Shown piece by piece: positions 1 to 6,120 of a DNA stretch of 34,257 nt. Each line of letters opens with the position of its first letter. The stretch's first letter is position 1. Under the pieces are notes generated by a model, which saw nothing but the letters and a program-made list of their open reading frames with translations, had not been told where the DNA came from and searched no databases. The translations under genes and the position numbers were made by a program. Source of the DNA: Candidatus Yonathbacteria bacterium RIFCSPHIGHO2_02_FULL_44_14 (GTDB lineage: Bacteria; Patescibacteriota; Minisyncoccia; Phycocordibacterales; UBA1550); assembly GCA_001823535.1 (NCBI GenBank), contig MHUT01000010.1:1-34257 (forward strand), written 5' to 3'.

Positions 1-415
1 CCAATACCTTTTCAAAAAAATCCCCCCGCCAAACAAAGAAAGAATGGAAAGCGATGCGGGCGAAGGGCGGAACGCCGAGGTACTCCGAGGCGTTAGACGG
101 AATTACCAGAGTCACCTCATTGTCCGAGCGTACGCATTAGTACCGAATTACCACTTCCTGCGCCGAGCGTCATTCTGCTGAATGAGGGGCGGGCGTTAGT
201 CCACATTGCCCCCATTCTGTTCAAAAAAGGTTCGCGCAAACCATAGCAATACAGCACAGGCACATGAGACCGACCGAGGTCTGTAAAATATAGGTTTTTT
301 GAAGGTTGAAAACACGACCACGCTCATACATCGAACTTTTGTTATTTAAACTATATTTCTTGATGACCCCTCTAGTGTGACAGAGGAAACATATTTGAGA
401 ATATTGTGCCAGTGA
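1..415. other. Gene-free stretch with short inverted repeats
   Basis: No convincing gene is seen on either strand. The first 220 bases are richer in G+C than the AT-rich part that follows. They contain an inverted repeat at 71-94 (AACGCC, 12-nt spacer, GGCGTT) and a small hairpin near 169-184 (TCATTC TGCT GAATGA). The composition resembles the other gene-poor stretches at 2517-2723 and 2887-3050, so these may be remnants of the same kind of inserted DNA. A 67-codon open frame on the minus strand (221-424) has no ribosome binding site and no recognisable protein features, and I do not call it. Confidence 0.5.
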
Positions 416-443
416 TTGCATCACTGTTTTATTCGTGTATGCT
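416..443 (+). promoter_or_regulatory. Promoter of the AAA ATPase gene (leaderless)
   Basis: A -35 box TTGCAT (416-421) and a -10 box TATGCT (438-443) are separated by 16 nt. Transcription would start at about 450, at the ATG at 451, so the mRNA would have essentially no 5' leader. No Shine-Dalgarno sequence precedes the ATG, which fits. Confidence 0.55.
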
Positions 444-450
444 ATAAGGC

Positions 451-2229
451 ATGTCTTTACTTAGTTTTCGTGTTGAAAATCGACGCTCTGTACGCTTGGC
501 GGAGGTTTCCAGTGTGCCTCCTGTAATGATTATTGCAGGACCAAACGGTGTTGGGAAGTCGACGATTCTTTACGCCATAAAAGACGGTGCAGGGCTTTTT
601 AATCCAAATACAAAAATTCTTTACCAGGGACCAAATCGTGTGATGCGCAAAACTAATGTGCATCGAAGTTGGCTTACTGGTGCATATAAAAGTTTCCAAG
701 ATCTTTTGAGTGGGACAGATGTTTCTGGTTATGATGGATTAAGTTTTGGTGATACCTCACGCCGACCAGAGAATGTCGATGAAGCTGGAAGTACAATCAA
801 ACACACTCTCGGGAAAATCGAGAACCGTCACCAAAATGCTGTTACCACCACCGTTCAACGTTTAAAATCTGCAGGGAAAGAAAATCTTTCTCTGGGTTCT
901 TTGCTTGATATCTATGAGCCTTTAAAAAAACTTACTGAATTTTTATTACCGCATCTCCAGTTTAGTCGCATAGATTTTTCAAACGAGAGTAATATTAAAT
1001 GTTTATTTCAGCGAACACAGAATGGGTCCATGATTGAGGTAGATATTGATGATTTAAGTTCTGGAGAAAAAGCCGTCATTGTTTTATTTTTACCACTTTT
1101 AGAGGACCAGATAGAGGCTCGGTTAAAGTCATTGTCCAAAATTGGGGAGGATCCAATCTCTACTCCGCCTGAGGAGGATACTAAAAGTATCGTGGTTCTT
1201 ATTGATGAGCCGGAGCTCCATTTACACCCCGACCTACAGGCAAAAATCCTCACATACATGCGCACGATTACAAGGGAAACGCAAAGTCAGTTTGTTGTTA
1301 CAACCCACTCACCAACGATACTTGATCAGGCTTTTGATAATGAATTGTTTGTTATGAGCGAGTCTGTTGGAGAAATTGTCGAAAACCAACTTAGTCGAGT
1401 CTCAACGAATACGGAACGACTAGAGGCATTAAAGCAGCTTGCAGGTAGCGCGTACTTTCTTACCACGGGGAGAGTGTTGGTTTGTATCGAAGGGGAACCT
1501 GATGTAGACCCAGAAAAACCTACAGATGCGCGCCTATTAGGAATTCTTTATCCACGCGCAACAGCAGTAACGCTAATCCCTACTAAGGGACGTAGCACAG
1601 TTATTTCTACTGTCCAAAGGTTGCAGGAACATATTCTGGAGGAAACCTTTCATATTAGTGTTAGGGGGATTGTTGACGCGGATCAGTCAGGCGAGAAAGT
1701 TTCAGGAGTTGAAATTCTTCCCGTTTCAATGATTGAAAATTTGCTCCTCGATTCAGAAAGCATTTTTGAACACCTTCATCTTGTTGGTGTCACATCATTT
1801 GCAGACGTGGCTTCAGTTGAAATAGAGTTGAGGGCTATCGCACAAAGCCTGCGTGAGAAAGAGATTGATTTGCGCTTGCGTCGAAAACTTAAACCGAAAA
1901 TGATTCGTATTGGTGGTGCTACGGTTAAGGAGGTGAAGGAGAAACACGCAGAAGCAATGGTGGAGTTAGGTAAAATGTTGCCAGACGAGACAACCCTCGC
2001 TGCCTTAGTTGCTGAAACTACAAAAACAGTTGACGACATCATTTCCAATGGTACAGAACTCGAATATTTTCGAGGAAAAGCTATCCTAGAAAAATTTCAC
2101 CAACTCTACTTGGCTTCTAACAGCCTGAGCTACAACTACTTATGTATAGATGTCGCAAGACGTGTTGCAACGAAAGGGGTGGTTGCTAAAAAACTTGACC
2201 CTATTTTTGACAGGATAATGTCTTCTTAG
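451..2229 (+). CDS. OLD-like AAA ATPase with C-terminal DUF4435/TOPRIM-like domain
   Basis: The 592-aa protein is an ABC-type (SMC/OLD class) ATPase joined to a nuclease-like domain. Seen: Walker A GPNGVGKST at residues 30-38; signature SSGEK at 203-207; Walker B ending LIDEPELHLHP at about 250-260; H-loop TTHS at 284-287. The C-terminal part from about 340 has E347 in CIEGEPD, an acidic D409/D411 pair in VDADQ, and SMIENLLL at 426-433. This spacing matches DUF4435, a TOPRIM-like domain fused to such ATPases. OLD-family and related ATPase-nuclease proteins often act in phage defence; that role is inferred here. The gene stands alone next to a recombinase remnant and a tRNA, as expected of a small island. 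It meets the remnant tail to tail with a 4-nt overlap. The ATG at 451 follows a promoter directly. Confidence 0.8.
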   Translation: MSLLSFRVENRRSVRLAEVSSVPPVMIIAGPNGVGKSTILYAIKDGAGLFNPNTKILYQGPNRVMRKTNVHRSWLTGAYKSFQDLLSGTDVSGYDGLSFGDTSRRPENVDEAGSTIKHTLGKIENRHQNAVTTTVQRLKSAGKENLSLGSLLDIYEPLKKLTEFLLPHLQFSRIDFSNESNIKCLFQRTQNGSMIEVDIDDLSSGEKAVIVLFLPLLEDQIEARLKSLSKIGEDPISTPPEEDTKSIVVLIDEPELHLHPDLQAKILTYMRTITRETQSQFVVTTHSPTILDQAFDNELFVMSESVGEIVENQLSRVSTNTERLEALKQLAGSAYFLTTGRVLVCIEGEPDVDPEKPTDARLLGILYPRATAVTLIPTKGRSTVISTVQRLQEHILEETFHISVRGIVDADQSGEKVSGVEILPVSMIENLLLDSESIFEHLHLVGVTSFADVASVEIELRAIAQSLREKEIDLRLRRKLKPKMIRIGGATVKEVKEKHAEAMVELGKMLPDETTLAALVAETTKTVDDIISNGTELEYFRGKAILEKFHQLYLASNSLSYNYLCIDVARRVATKGVVAKKLDPIFDRIMSS

Positions 2230-2516
2230 GTAATTCTGATCTGTTTCTCCGCCATCGTTACCTTACTCCTCAGGCAGGTTAGTAATTCTCGTTTTTCTGA
2301 GGTCTTTCCATCTCTCAAAATATATTTGGCGTAGTTGCGGATATCAATGTCGGCTATTTTTACTGCAGTGCTTTTTACGCCGAGTAGCCCTGATTCAAAT
2401 TTCTTGTGACGTTCGATTTCAATTTTAATTTTTTCTTTCACCCCAATTTCGTTGAGGTGAATTTCATCCATTAGGTCTGCGAGTTGCTCAATCCGACCGA
2501 GCGGGGTTAAATTTAT
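2226..2516 (-). pseudogene. Serine recombinase C-terminal remnant
   Basis: Read on the minus strand this open frame starts after an in-frame TGA (2517-2519) and ends at 2226. The part from the ATG at 2471 is 81 codons. It contains HLNEIGVKEKIKIEIERHKK, then FESGLLGVK, and later RNYAKYILRDGKTSEKRELL followed by TCLRSKV. The helical, charged segment and the EKRELL...L+SK ending resemble the extreme C-terminus of large serine recombinases (resolvase/invertase type). The catalytic N-terminal domain, the recombinase domain and the zinc ribbon are absent, and the upstream open frame has no start codon. I therefore read it as a decayed integrase tail. It could instead be a real small protein of 81 aa. 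The assignment rests on recalled family patterns, not a search. Confidence 0.5.
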
Positions 2517-2723
2517 TCACCAAAAATATCCAAGGAACCCTTGCGGGGATTGGTATCTGTAAGCCTGAGACCGAGCAAGGGCACAAACGAACAGAGTGAG
2601 TTTTGACCTCGCGAGAAATCGAACGGGATGGGGTCGGGTAACGGGAGTTCATCGTGGAGGAAGGATTGGGAAAACCGCGGGTTTCCCATGTGTGAGATAG
2701 CGAAGCATCCTCTAGGGGCACCA
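2517..2723. other. Gene-free stretch upstream of tRNA-Val
   Basis: About 200 bases without a supported gene. The DNA is G+C-rich and contains fragments that look vaguely like tRNA arms (for example ATCGAACGGGATGGGG at about 2617-2632), but they do not fold into a complete tRNA that I can see. An 18-bp run around 2683-2700 has no pairing partner. It lies between the recombinase remnant and tRNA-Val and is probably part of the same decayed insertion. Confidence 0.4.
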
Positions 2724-2751
2724 TTGTTTTTCTGCCTAAATCTGTTATAGT
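2724..2751 (+). promoter_or_regulatory. tRNA-Val promoter
   Basis: TTGTTT (2724-2729) and TATAGT (2746-2751) are spaced by 16 nt, about 17 nt before the mature tRNA 5' end. This fits a sigma-70-type promoter giving a short 5' trailer for RNase P to remove. Confidence 0.55.
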
Positions 2752-2768
2752 ACGAAATGTCAGATAAT

Positions 2769-2841
2769 GGGAGATTAGCTCAGTTGGTAGAGCAATTCGT
2801 TTACACCGAAAAGGTCAGAGGTTCAAGTCCTCTATCTCCCA
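2769..2841 (+). tRNA. tRNA-Val (anticodon UAC)
   Basis: A complete cloverleaf is visible. The acceptor stem is GGGAGAT with ATCTCCC, the D arm GCTC...GAGC, the anticodon loop TTTACAC with anticodon TAC, and the T arm AGAGG TTCAAGT CCTCT. The discriminator base is A and CCA is not encoded (ACAA follows), so CCA must be added by tRNA nucleotidyltransferase. The outer pair of the anticodon stem is an A-A mismatch. The 3' acceptor strand is also part of the long inverted repeat that follows. Confidence 0.95.
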
Positions 2842-2886
2842 CAATAAAAAAACCGCCACCCGGCGGATTTTTTATTGTGGGAGATA
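2833..2886 (+). terminator. Long-stem terminator overlapping the tRNA-Val 3' end
   Basis: The core hairpin is CCGCC-ACC-GGCGG flanked by an A tract on the left and TTTTTT on the right. Pairing extends outward for 25 bp with one mismatch, so the base of the stem contains the last 8-9 nt of tRNA-Val (TATCTCCCA, 2833-2841). The symmetry would let it stop transcription in both directions. Confidence 0.75.
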
Positions 2887-2956
2887 AGTTGGCAAACTGC
2901 TTTGTCTACGCGAGGACTTGAAAGGCGGAACTATGTCGCGAAACGAATGGTGAGCC
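2877..2956 (-). repeat. Inverted, interrupted partial copy of tRNA-Val
   Basis: Read in reverse, this stretch repeats blocks of tRNA-Val. GGGAGATA (2880-2887) corresponds to the acceptor and GAGGACTTGAA (2912-2922) to the T arm. AAACGAAT (2941-2948) and TGAGC (2951-2955) match the anticodon and D arm regions in the same order. The first two blocks are adjacent in the tRNA but separated here by about 24 nt, and the rest has diverged, so this is not a functional tRNA. The remainder of the interval up to 3050 holds nothing I recognise. Confidence 0.55.
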
Positions 2957-3050
2957 GTGGTCGCACGTACTTATGCTCAGAGCAAATTAGTAACTCGTGA
3001 CAAAGTCCCACCACTTGTGTTTTAATAAGAAGCACGTTAGGGTAAGTATT

Positions 3051-3326
3051 ATGCAAAAACGTCTCGAATGCCATGTGTCCGGCAGAGTACAGCTAGTTAT
3101 GTTTCGTGATTTTGTAACACGGAATGCTCGTGCTCGAGAGCTTGTGGGGAGTGTAAAAAATAACCACGACGGTTCAATTGCTATTGTTGCAGAAGGAGAA
3201 GAAGCAAAAGTTCGGGAACTTCTCGCTCTTGTAAAACGCGGACCTATACTCGCGCGCGTAGATGCTGTAACAGAAAAATGGTCTGAGCCCTTGGGGGGAT
3301 ACAAAAATTTTGATATCCTATACTAA
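3051..3326 (+). CDS. acyP: Acylphosphatase
   Basis: The 91-aa protein hydrolyses the carboxyl-phosphate bond of acyl phosphates such as acetyl phosphate or 1,3-bisphosphoglycerate. It has the family length and fold signature: CHVSGRVQLVMFRDFVTRNA near the N-terminus, with the substrate-binding Arg in MFRDF, and the catalytic Asn in KNNHDGS about 18 residues later. One oddity is that the usual GRVQGV phosphate loop reads GRVQLV, with Leu for Gly. An in-frame start at 2997 exists, but the extra 18 residues do not look like the family, so I chose the ATG at 3051. The stop is 12 nt before the uppS start, suggesting one transcript. Since acetyl phosphate is the product of the phosphoketolase at 8946, the enzyme could waste or buffer it; that link is inference. 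Confidence 0.85.
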   Translation: MQKRLECHVSGRVQLVMFRDFVTRNARARELVGSVKNNHDGSIAIVAEGEEAKVRELLALVKRGPILARVDAVTEKWSEPLGGYKNFDILY

Positions 3327-3338
3327 TTGTTACTAAAT

Positions 3339-4022
3339 ATGTCTGAACAAAAAATAAAATGTATAGGGATTATTATGGACGGTAATCGCAGATGGGCTCG
3401 CGCGCACAATAAACCAGTTTTCGAGGGTCACAGCGAAGGCTACAAAAAACTTCAAGATGTTGTGAGGTGGGCTCGTGAATCAAAGATTGAACATGTTGCC
3501 GCTTACGCGTTCTCTGCAGAAAATTGGCAACGGAGCGAAGAAGAGGTTGGCTATCTGATGAAACTATTTCGTTTTATTTTGAGCAATGAAACAAAAAAAA
3601 TGATTGATGAGCACGTAAGGGTGTGTTTCATTGGTGACCGATCGCGTTTTTCTGAGGATATTCAGAAAGGAATGGAAAAGATGGAGCGTGAGACCGCTGT
3701 TGATTTCGACATTACTCTGCATGTCGCGATGTCCTATGGCGGTCGCGCGGAGATTATCGCTGCCACAAATGCGCTCATTAATGAAGGAGTAAAATCTGTA
3801 ACCGAAGAAGAATTTTCAAAAAAACTTTGGTCATATCCAATGCCGGACCCAGATCTCATTATTCGCACGGGGGGGGAACAGAGACTTTCTGGGTTCCTGC
3901 CTTGGCAGACGGTCTACAGCGAACTTTTCTTTGTGGAGGCTTTTTGGCCGGAGTTTCAGCAAGAGGAGTTTGTTAAAATTATAGGAAACTTTGGCGCGCG
4001 AGAGAGACGAATGGGGAGGTGA
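3339..4022 (+). CDS. uppS: Isoprenyl (undecaprenyl) diphosphate synthase
   Basis: A cis-prenyltransferase of 227 aa that extends farnesyl diphosphate with isopentenyl diphosphate to make the C55 lipid carrier for cell-wall precursors. Seen: GIIMDGNRRWAR with the catalytic Asp, FEGHSEGYKKL, AYAFSAENW, the SYGGRAEI motif, and the closing PDPDLIIRTGGEQRLSGF followed by LPWQTVYSELFF. The common form of the last motif is RTSGEQRxSNFLLWQ, so S-to-G and N-to-G changes are present. The ATG at 3339 is chosen over TTG at 3327, since homologous sequence starts just after it. A TATACT at 3319-3324, inside the upstream stop region, could be an internal -10 box. Confidence 0.93.
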   Translation: MSEQKIKCIGIIMDGNRRWARAHNKPVFEGHSEGYKKLQDVVRWARESKIEHVAAYAFSAENWQRSEEEVGYLMKLFRFILSNETKKMIDEHVRVCFIGDRSRFSEDIQKGMEKMERETAVDFDITLHVAMSYGGRAEIIAATNALINEGVKSVTEEEFSKKLWSYPMPDPDLIIRTGGEQRLSGFLPWQTVYSELFFVEAFWPEFQQEEFVKIIGNFGARERRMGR

Positions 4023-4036
4023 GTCTATAAAATCAG

Positions 4037-4771
4037 ATGCAAATCCAAATTCTTTATGAGGACAACGAGATACTCGCCGTAAACAAGCCAGCAGGACTCG
4101 TAGTGCATCCAGACGGACGAACAAAAGAACCAACACTCGCAGATTGGCTTCTCGAAAAGTACCCGAGCATTCGCGGTGTAGGGGAAACAATCTCGCTCAC
4201 AAAGGGCGGTGTCATAGAAAAATGGGGCATCGTGCATCGTATCGACCGCGACACTTCCGGAGTGCTCCTTGTCGCAAAAACACAAGCATCCTTTTTAAAT
4301 TTGAAGTCGCAATTTCAAGCGCGCACTATTAAAAAATCTTATCGCACCATTGCGCATGGTGTGTTTAAAGAAAAGGTGGGTACTATCGATAAACCTATCG
4401 GTCGTTCAACAAGTGATTTTCGCAGGTGGTCTGCAGAGTACGGCGCGCGTGGGGAACTCCGTGAGGCGATTACAGAATACCGAGTACTTGGAGAAGGCGA
4501 GTCAAAAAGCGTAAAGCTTTCGTATCTTGAGGTCAACCCACACACGGGGCGCACGCATCAGATTCGCGTACACCTGAAGGCTGTCGGGCATCCAATTATA
4601 TGCGACAAATTATATGCGCCAAAGTCGCCTTGCGTTCTTGGTTTCGACCGAACCGCACTCCATGCGTTTTCAATAGTATTCAAAGGGCAGGACGGCATCG
4701 AGCATAGAGCTGAAGCACCACTGCCCGCGGACCTAAAAGCGGCGCTTGCAGAACTTCACATCGTATGCTAG
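4037..4771 (+). CDS. RluA-family 23S rRNA/tRNA pseudouridine synthase
   Basis: The 244-aa protein isomerises uridine to pseudouridine in structured RNA. It carries the RluA catalytic motif HRIDRDTSGVLLVAKT with the catalytic Asp at the second D, the family N-terminal VNKPAGLVVHP, and HTGRTHQIRVHL near the C-terminus. There is no N-terminal S4 RNA-binding domain, so it is the minimal form and the target site (RluA, C or D type) cannot be told. It lies 14 nt after uppS on the same strand and is probably cotranscribed. No Shine-Dalgarno is seen. The last 25 bases contain TATGCT (4764-4769), which may serve as a -10 box for rplS. Confidence 0.9.
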   Translation: MQIQILYEDNEILAVNKPAGLVVHPDGRTKEPTLADWLLEKYPSIRGVGETISLTKGGVIEKWGIVHRIDRDTSGVLLVAKTQASFLNLKSQFQARTIKKSYRTIAHGVFKEKVGTIDKPIGRSTSDFRRWSAEYGARGELREAITEYRVLGEGESKSVKLSYLEVNPHTGRTHQIRVHLKAVGHPIICDKLYAPKSPCVLGFDRTALHAFSIVFKGQDGIEHRAEAPLPADLKAALAELHIVC

Positions 4772-4798
4772 AGTAGCGGTTACTTGGAGTCAAAAAAC

Positions 4799-5224
4799 AT
4801 GGAAACTACAACAATACAAATGAGTCCCGTATCTATGGCAAGTCGCAAGGATTTGCCTATTCGCGCTGGGTCCACTGTCAAAGTTCACCTCAAAATCGAG
4901 GAAAAAGGAAAGACTCGCATGCAGATTTTTGAAGGTCTCGTACTTGCGGTGAAAGGTGGTAAAGGCAACGGTGCAATGTTTACTGTTCGCAAAGTTGCTT
5001 CAGGTGTAGGTGTTGAAAAGATTTTTCCTCTCTACTCACCATCAATCGACAAAATCGAAATCGTTCGTCAATCAGAAGTTCGCCGCGCAAAACTTTACTT
5101 CGTCCGTGGCAAAGTTGCTCGTGATGTAAAGCGCAAGATGCGTCATACAAAGAGCGGAGTAACGGTCCCCGTACAAGAAGGAGAAGTTGTTGAAGAAAAA
5201 ACAGCAGAAGAGGCAATCGCCTAA
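4799..5224 (+). CDS. rplS: 50S ribosomal protein L19
   Basis: A 141-aa L19 located at the 30S-50S interface. Diagnostic segments are RAGSTVKVHLKIEEKGKTR, FEGLVLAVKGGKGNGAMFTV, VGVEKIFPLYSPSIDKIEIV and RRAKLYFVRGKVARD. The usual protein is about 115 aa; this one has a C-terminal acidic tail of about 25 residues (EGEVVEEKTAEEAIA). The ATG at 4799 is preceded by GGAG at 4786-4789 with suitable spacing, and is preferred over the in-frame TTG at 4784. It is followed by a strong terminator, so it ends the block that starts at 3051. Confidence 0.96.
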   Translation: METTTIQMSPVSMASRKDLPIRAGSTVKVHLKIEEKGKTRMQIFEGLVLAVKGGKGNGAMFTVRKVASGVGVEKIFPLYSPSIDKIEIVRQSEVRRAKLYFVRGKVARDVKRKMRHTKSGVTVPVQEGEVVEEKTAEEAIA

Positions 5225-5240
5225 TAAATATCAAAATCCC

Positions 5241-5280
5241 AAGCAAAACCCCCAGAATTCAATTCTGAGGGGTTTTGCTT
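5241..5280 (+). terminator. rplS terminator
   Basis: AAGCAAAACCCC and GGGGTTTTGCTT pair around a further AGAATT/AATTCT stem, giving about 18 bp with a tiny loop. The symmetrical A and T tracts suggest bidirectional activity, although only rplS points into it. Its last two bases begin the -35 box of the next promoter. Confidence 0.85.
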
Positions 5281-5307
5281 GAAAAAAACTCTCTTCTGGG
5301 GTATGCT
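5279..5307 (+). promoter_or_regulatory. tRNA-Leu promoter
   Basis: TTGAAA (5279-5284) and TATGCT (5302-5307) with the optimal 17-nt spacer; transcription would start about 20 nt before the mature tRNA. The -35 box overlaps the end of the rplS terminator by two bases. Confidence 0.75.
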
Positions 5308-5333
5308 CTCTGAACCTCACGTTGAGTAAATAT

Positions 5334-5420
5334 GCGCAGGTGGCGAAATTGGTAGACGCACTACCTTGAGGTGGTAGCGCCTTCACTGGCATGGAGGTTC
5401 AAATCCTCTCCTGCGCACCA
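5334..5420 (+). tRNA. tRNA-Leu (anticodon GAG)
   Basis: An 87-nt class II tRNA with encoded CCA. The acceptor stem is GCGCAGG with CCTGCGC and the anticodon stem-loop CTACC TTGAGGT GGTAG has anticodon GAG (decodes CUC/CUU). A variable arm and the T arm GAGG TTCAAAT CCTC are present. The encoded CCA contrasts with tRNA-Val and tRNA-His in this window, which lack it. Confidence 0.96.
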
Positions 5421-5467
5421 AATTAAAAAAGCGGAACGCGACTAGCGTTCCGTTTTTTAATTTGGTG
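5416..5467 (+). terminator. tRNA-Leu terminator reaching into the CCA end
   Basis: The hairpin core is CGGAACGC-gacta-GCGTTCCG flanked by AAAAAA and TTTTTT. The pairing continues outward through AATT to CACCA, so the outer stem uses the CCA end of the tRNA (5416-5420) with TGGTG at 5463-5467. There is one bulged G in the left arm. Confidence 0.85.
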
Positions 5468-5492
5468 TGTAGGAATTTACCCAACAAAAAAT

Positions 5493-5520
5493 TTGCTTTT
5501 TTGTGTCGATGTGTTATAAT
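5493..5520 (+). promoter_or_regulatory. Promoter of the hypothetical gene at 5582
   Basis: TTGCTT (5493-5498), 16-nt spacer, TATAAT (5515-5520). This predicts a leader of about 54 nt before the ATG at 5582, one of the longer leaders in the window. Confidence 0.7.
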
Positions 5521-5581
5521 CAATTGAGAAATTCAGGACAAATCTATTTTATCGTAGTTCAATCAAAAAAAGGGGAATGTT

Positions 5582-6001
5582 ATGCAAGTATTGTTAAATA
5601 ACCCAGCAACGGCAAATCAGCTTCTTGAAGTGTTTACCATCGCAATCGAAACCGCAGGCCTCTACTTTCCATGGAAAGCTATGGCTATGATGGAGCACAA
5701 TGAAAGAGATGTGTTGCTTCCAAATAAATGGGGTGCGGTTGCGTACTTGGAAGACCGCTGTAAAAACGGGGTTCTTGTAACATCTCCGCGAATCGTGCTT
5801 CTGCCAGTTGCAGATACACCAAAGGTAAGCACACGCTTCGCAAATATCGTTTTTGGCGAACCAAACGCGAATATCGCAAATCCTCTTTGTGGCGTTGATG
5901 ATCCTCCAAAGGGCTGGCTCTTTGGCAAGAAATATGCGGATGATTTCTACAAGTTCATTCGTGAATTCAAAGGTTTAACAACTGTAGTTGTTGATAAATA
6001 A
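5582..6001 (+). CDS. Hypothetical protein, 139 aa
   Basis: I do not recognise this protein. It has no predicted signal peptide or clear membrane span and looks like a soluble alpha/beta protein. Visible features are TANQLLEVFTIAIETAGLYF near the N-terminus, a hydrophobic strand VLVTSPRIVLLPVAD in the middle, a Gly/Pro-rich segment with one Cys (NPLCGVDDPPKGWLFGKK), and a C-terminal helix ending FIREFKGLTTVVVDK. It has its own consensus-like promoter, a Shine-Dalgarno AGGGGA 7 nt before the ATG, and its own terminator, so it is a genuine single-gene unit. Its codon use resembles that of its neighbours. Function unknown. Confidence 0.8.
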   Translation: MQVLLNNPATANQLLEVFTIAIETAGLYFPWKAMAMMEHNERDVLLPNKWGAVAYLEDRCKNGVLVTSPRIVLLPVADTPKVSTRFANIVFGEPNANIANPLCGVDDPPKGWLFGKKYADDFYKFIREFKGLTTVVVDK

Positions 6002-6017
6002 CAAACTGACACTCTTG

Positions 6018-6048
6018 TACCCCATGCGCAAAATTTGCGCGTGGGGTA
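6018..6048 (+). terminator. Terminator of the hypothetical gene at 5582
   Basis: TACCCCA/TGGGGTA and GCGCAAA/TTTGCGC pair in one hairpin with a single mismatch, 16 nt after the stop codon, followed by AAATTTT. Confidence 0.75.
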
Positions 6049-6074
6049 AAATTTTGCCGAAAAGAGAAAAGAAA

Positions 6075-6101
6075 AGAGCAGTCGCGTAGCGACTGCTCTT
6101 A
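6075..6101 (-). terminator. Terminator of the CDF transporter gene
   Basis: AAGAGCAGTCGC and GCGACTGCTCTT form a perfect 12-bp stem with a 3-nt loop. On the minus strand the stem is followed by TTCTTTTC, so it lies in the right place to end transcription of the minus-strand gene that stops at 6121. Confidence 0.8.
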
Positions 6102-6120
6102 AATATTACTCAAGCGCACT

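Noticed and set aside
221-424. 67-codon open frame on the minus strand
   Set aside because: No ribosome binding site or promoter is seen, the composition is odd, and it opposes the promoter of the AAA ATPase gene. Probably chance.
451-2471. Toxin-antitoxin or two-gene defence pair (AAA ATPase plus the 81-codon frame)
   Set aside because: The genes face each other rather than forming an operon, and the small frame looks like a recombinase tail.
2517-2723. Possible second tRNA or pseudo-tRNA
   Set aside because: Short stretches resemble T and anticodon arms, but no acceptor stem or full cloverleaf can be formed by eye.
3339-4022. Alternative genetic code (UGA as Gly or Trp)
   Set aside because: Genes such as uppS end at TGA at the family's expected length, and no in-frame TGA is needed inside any core gene.
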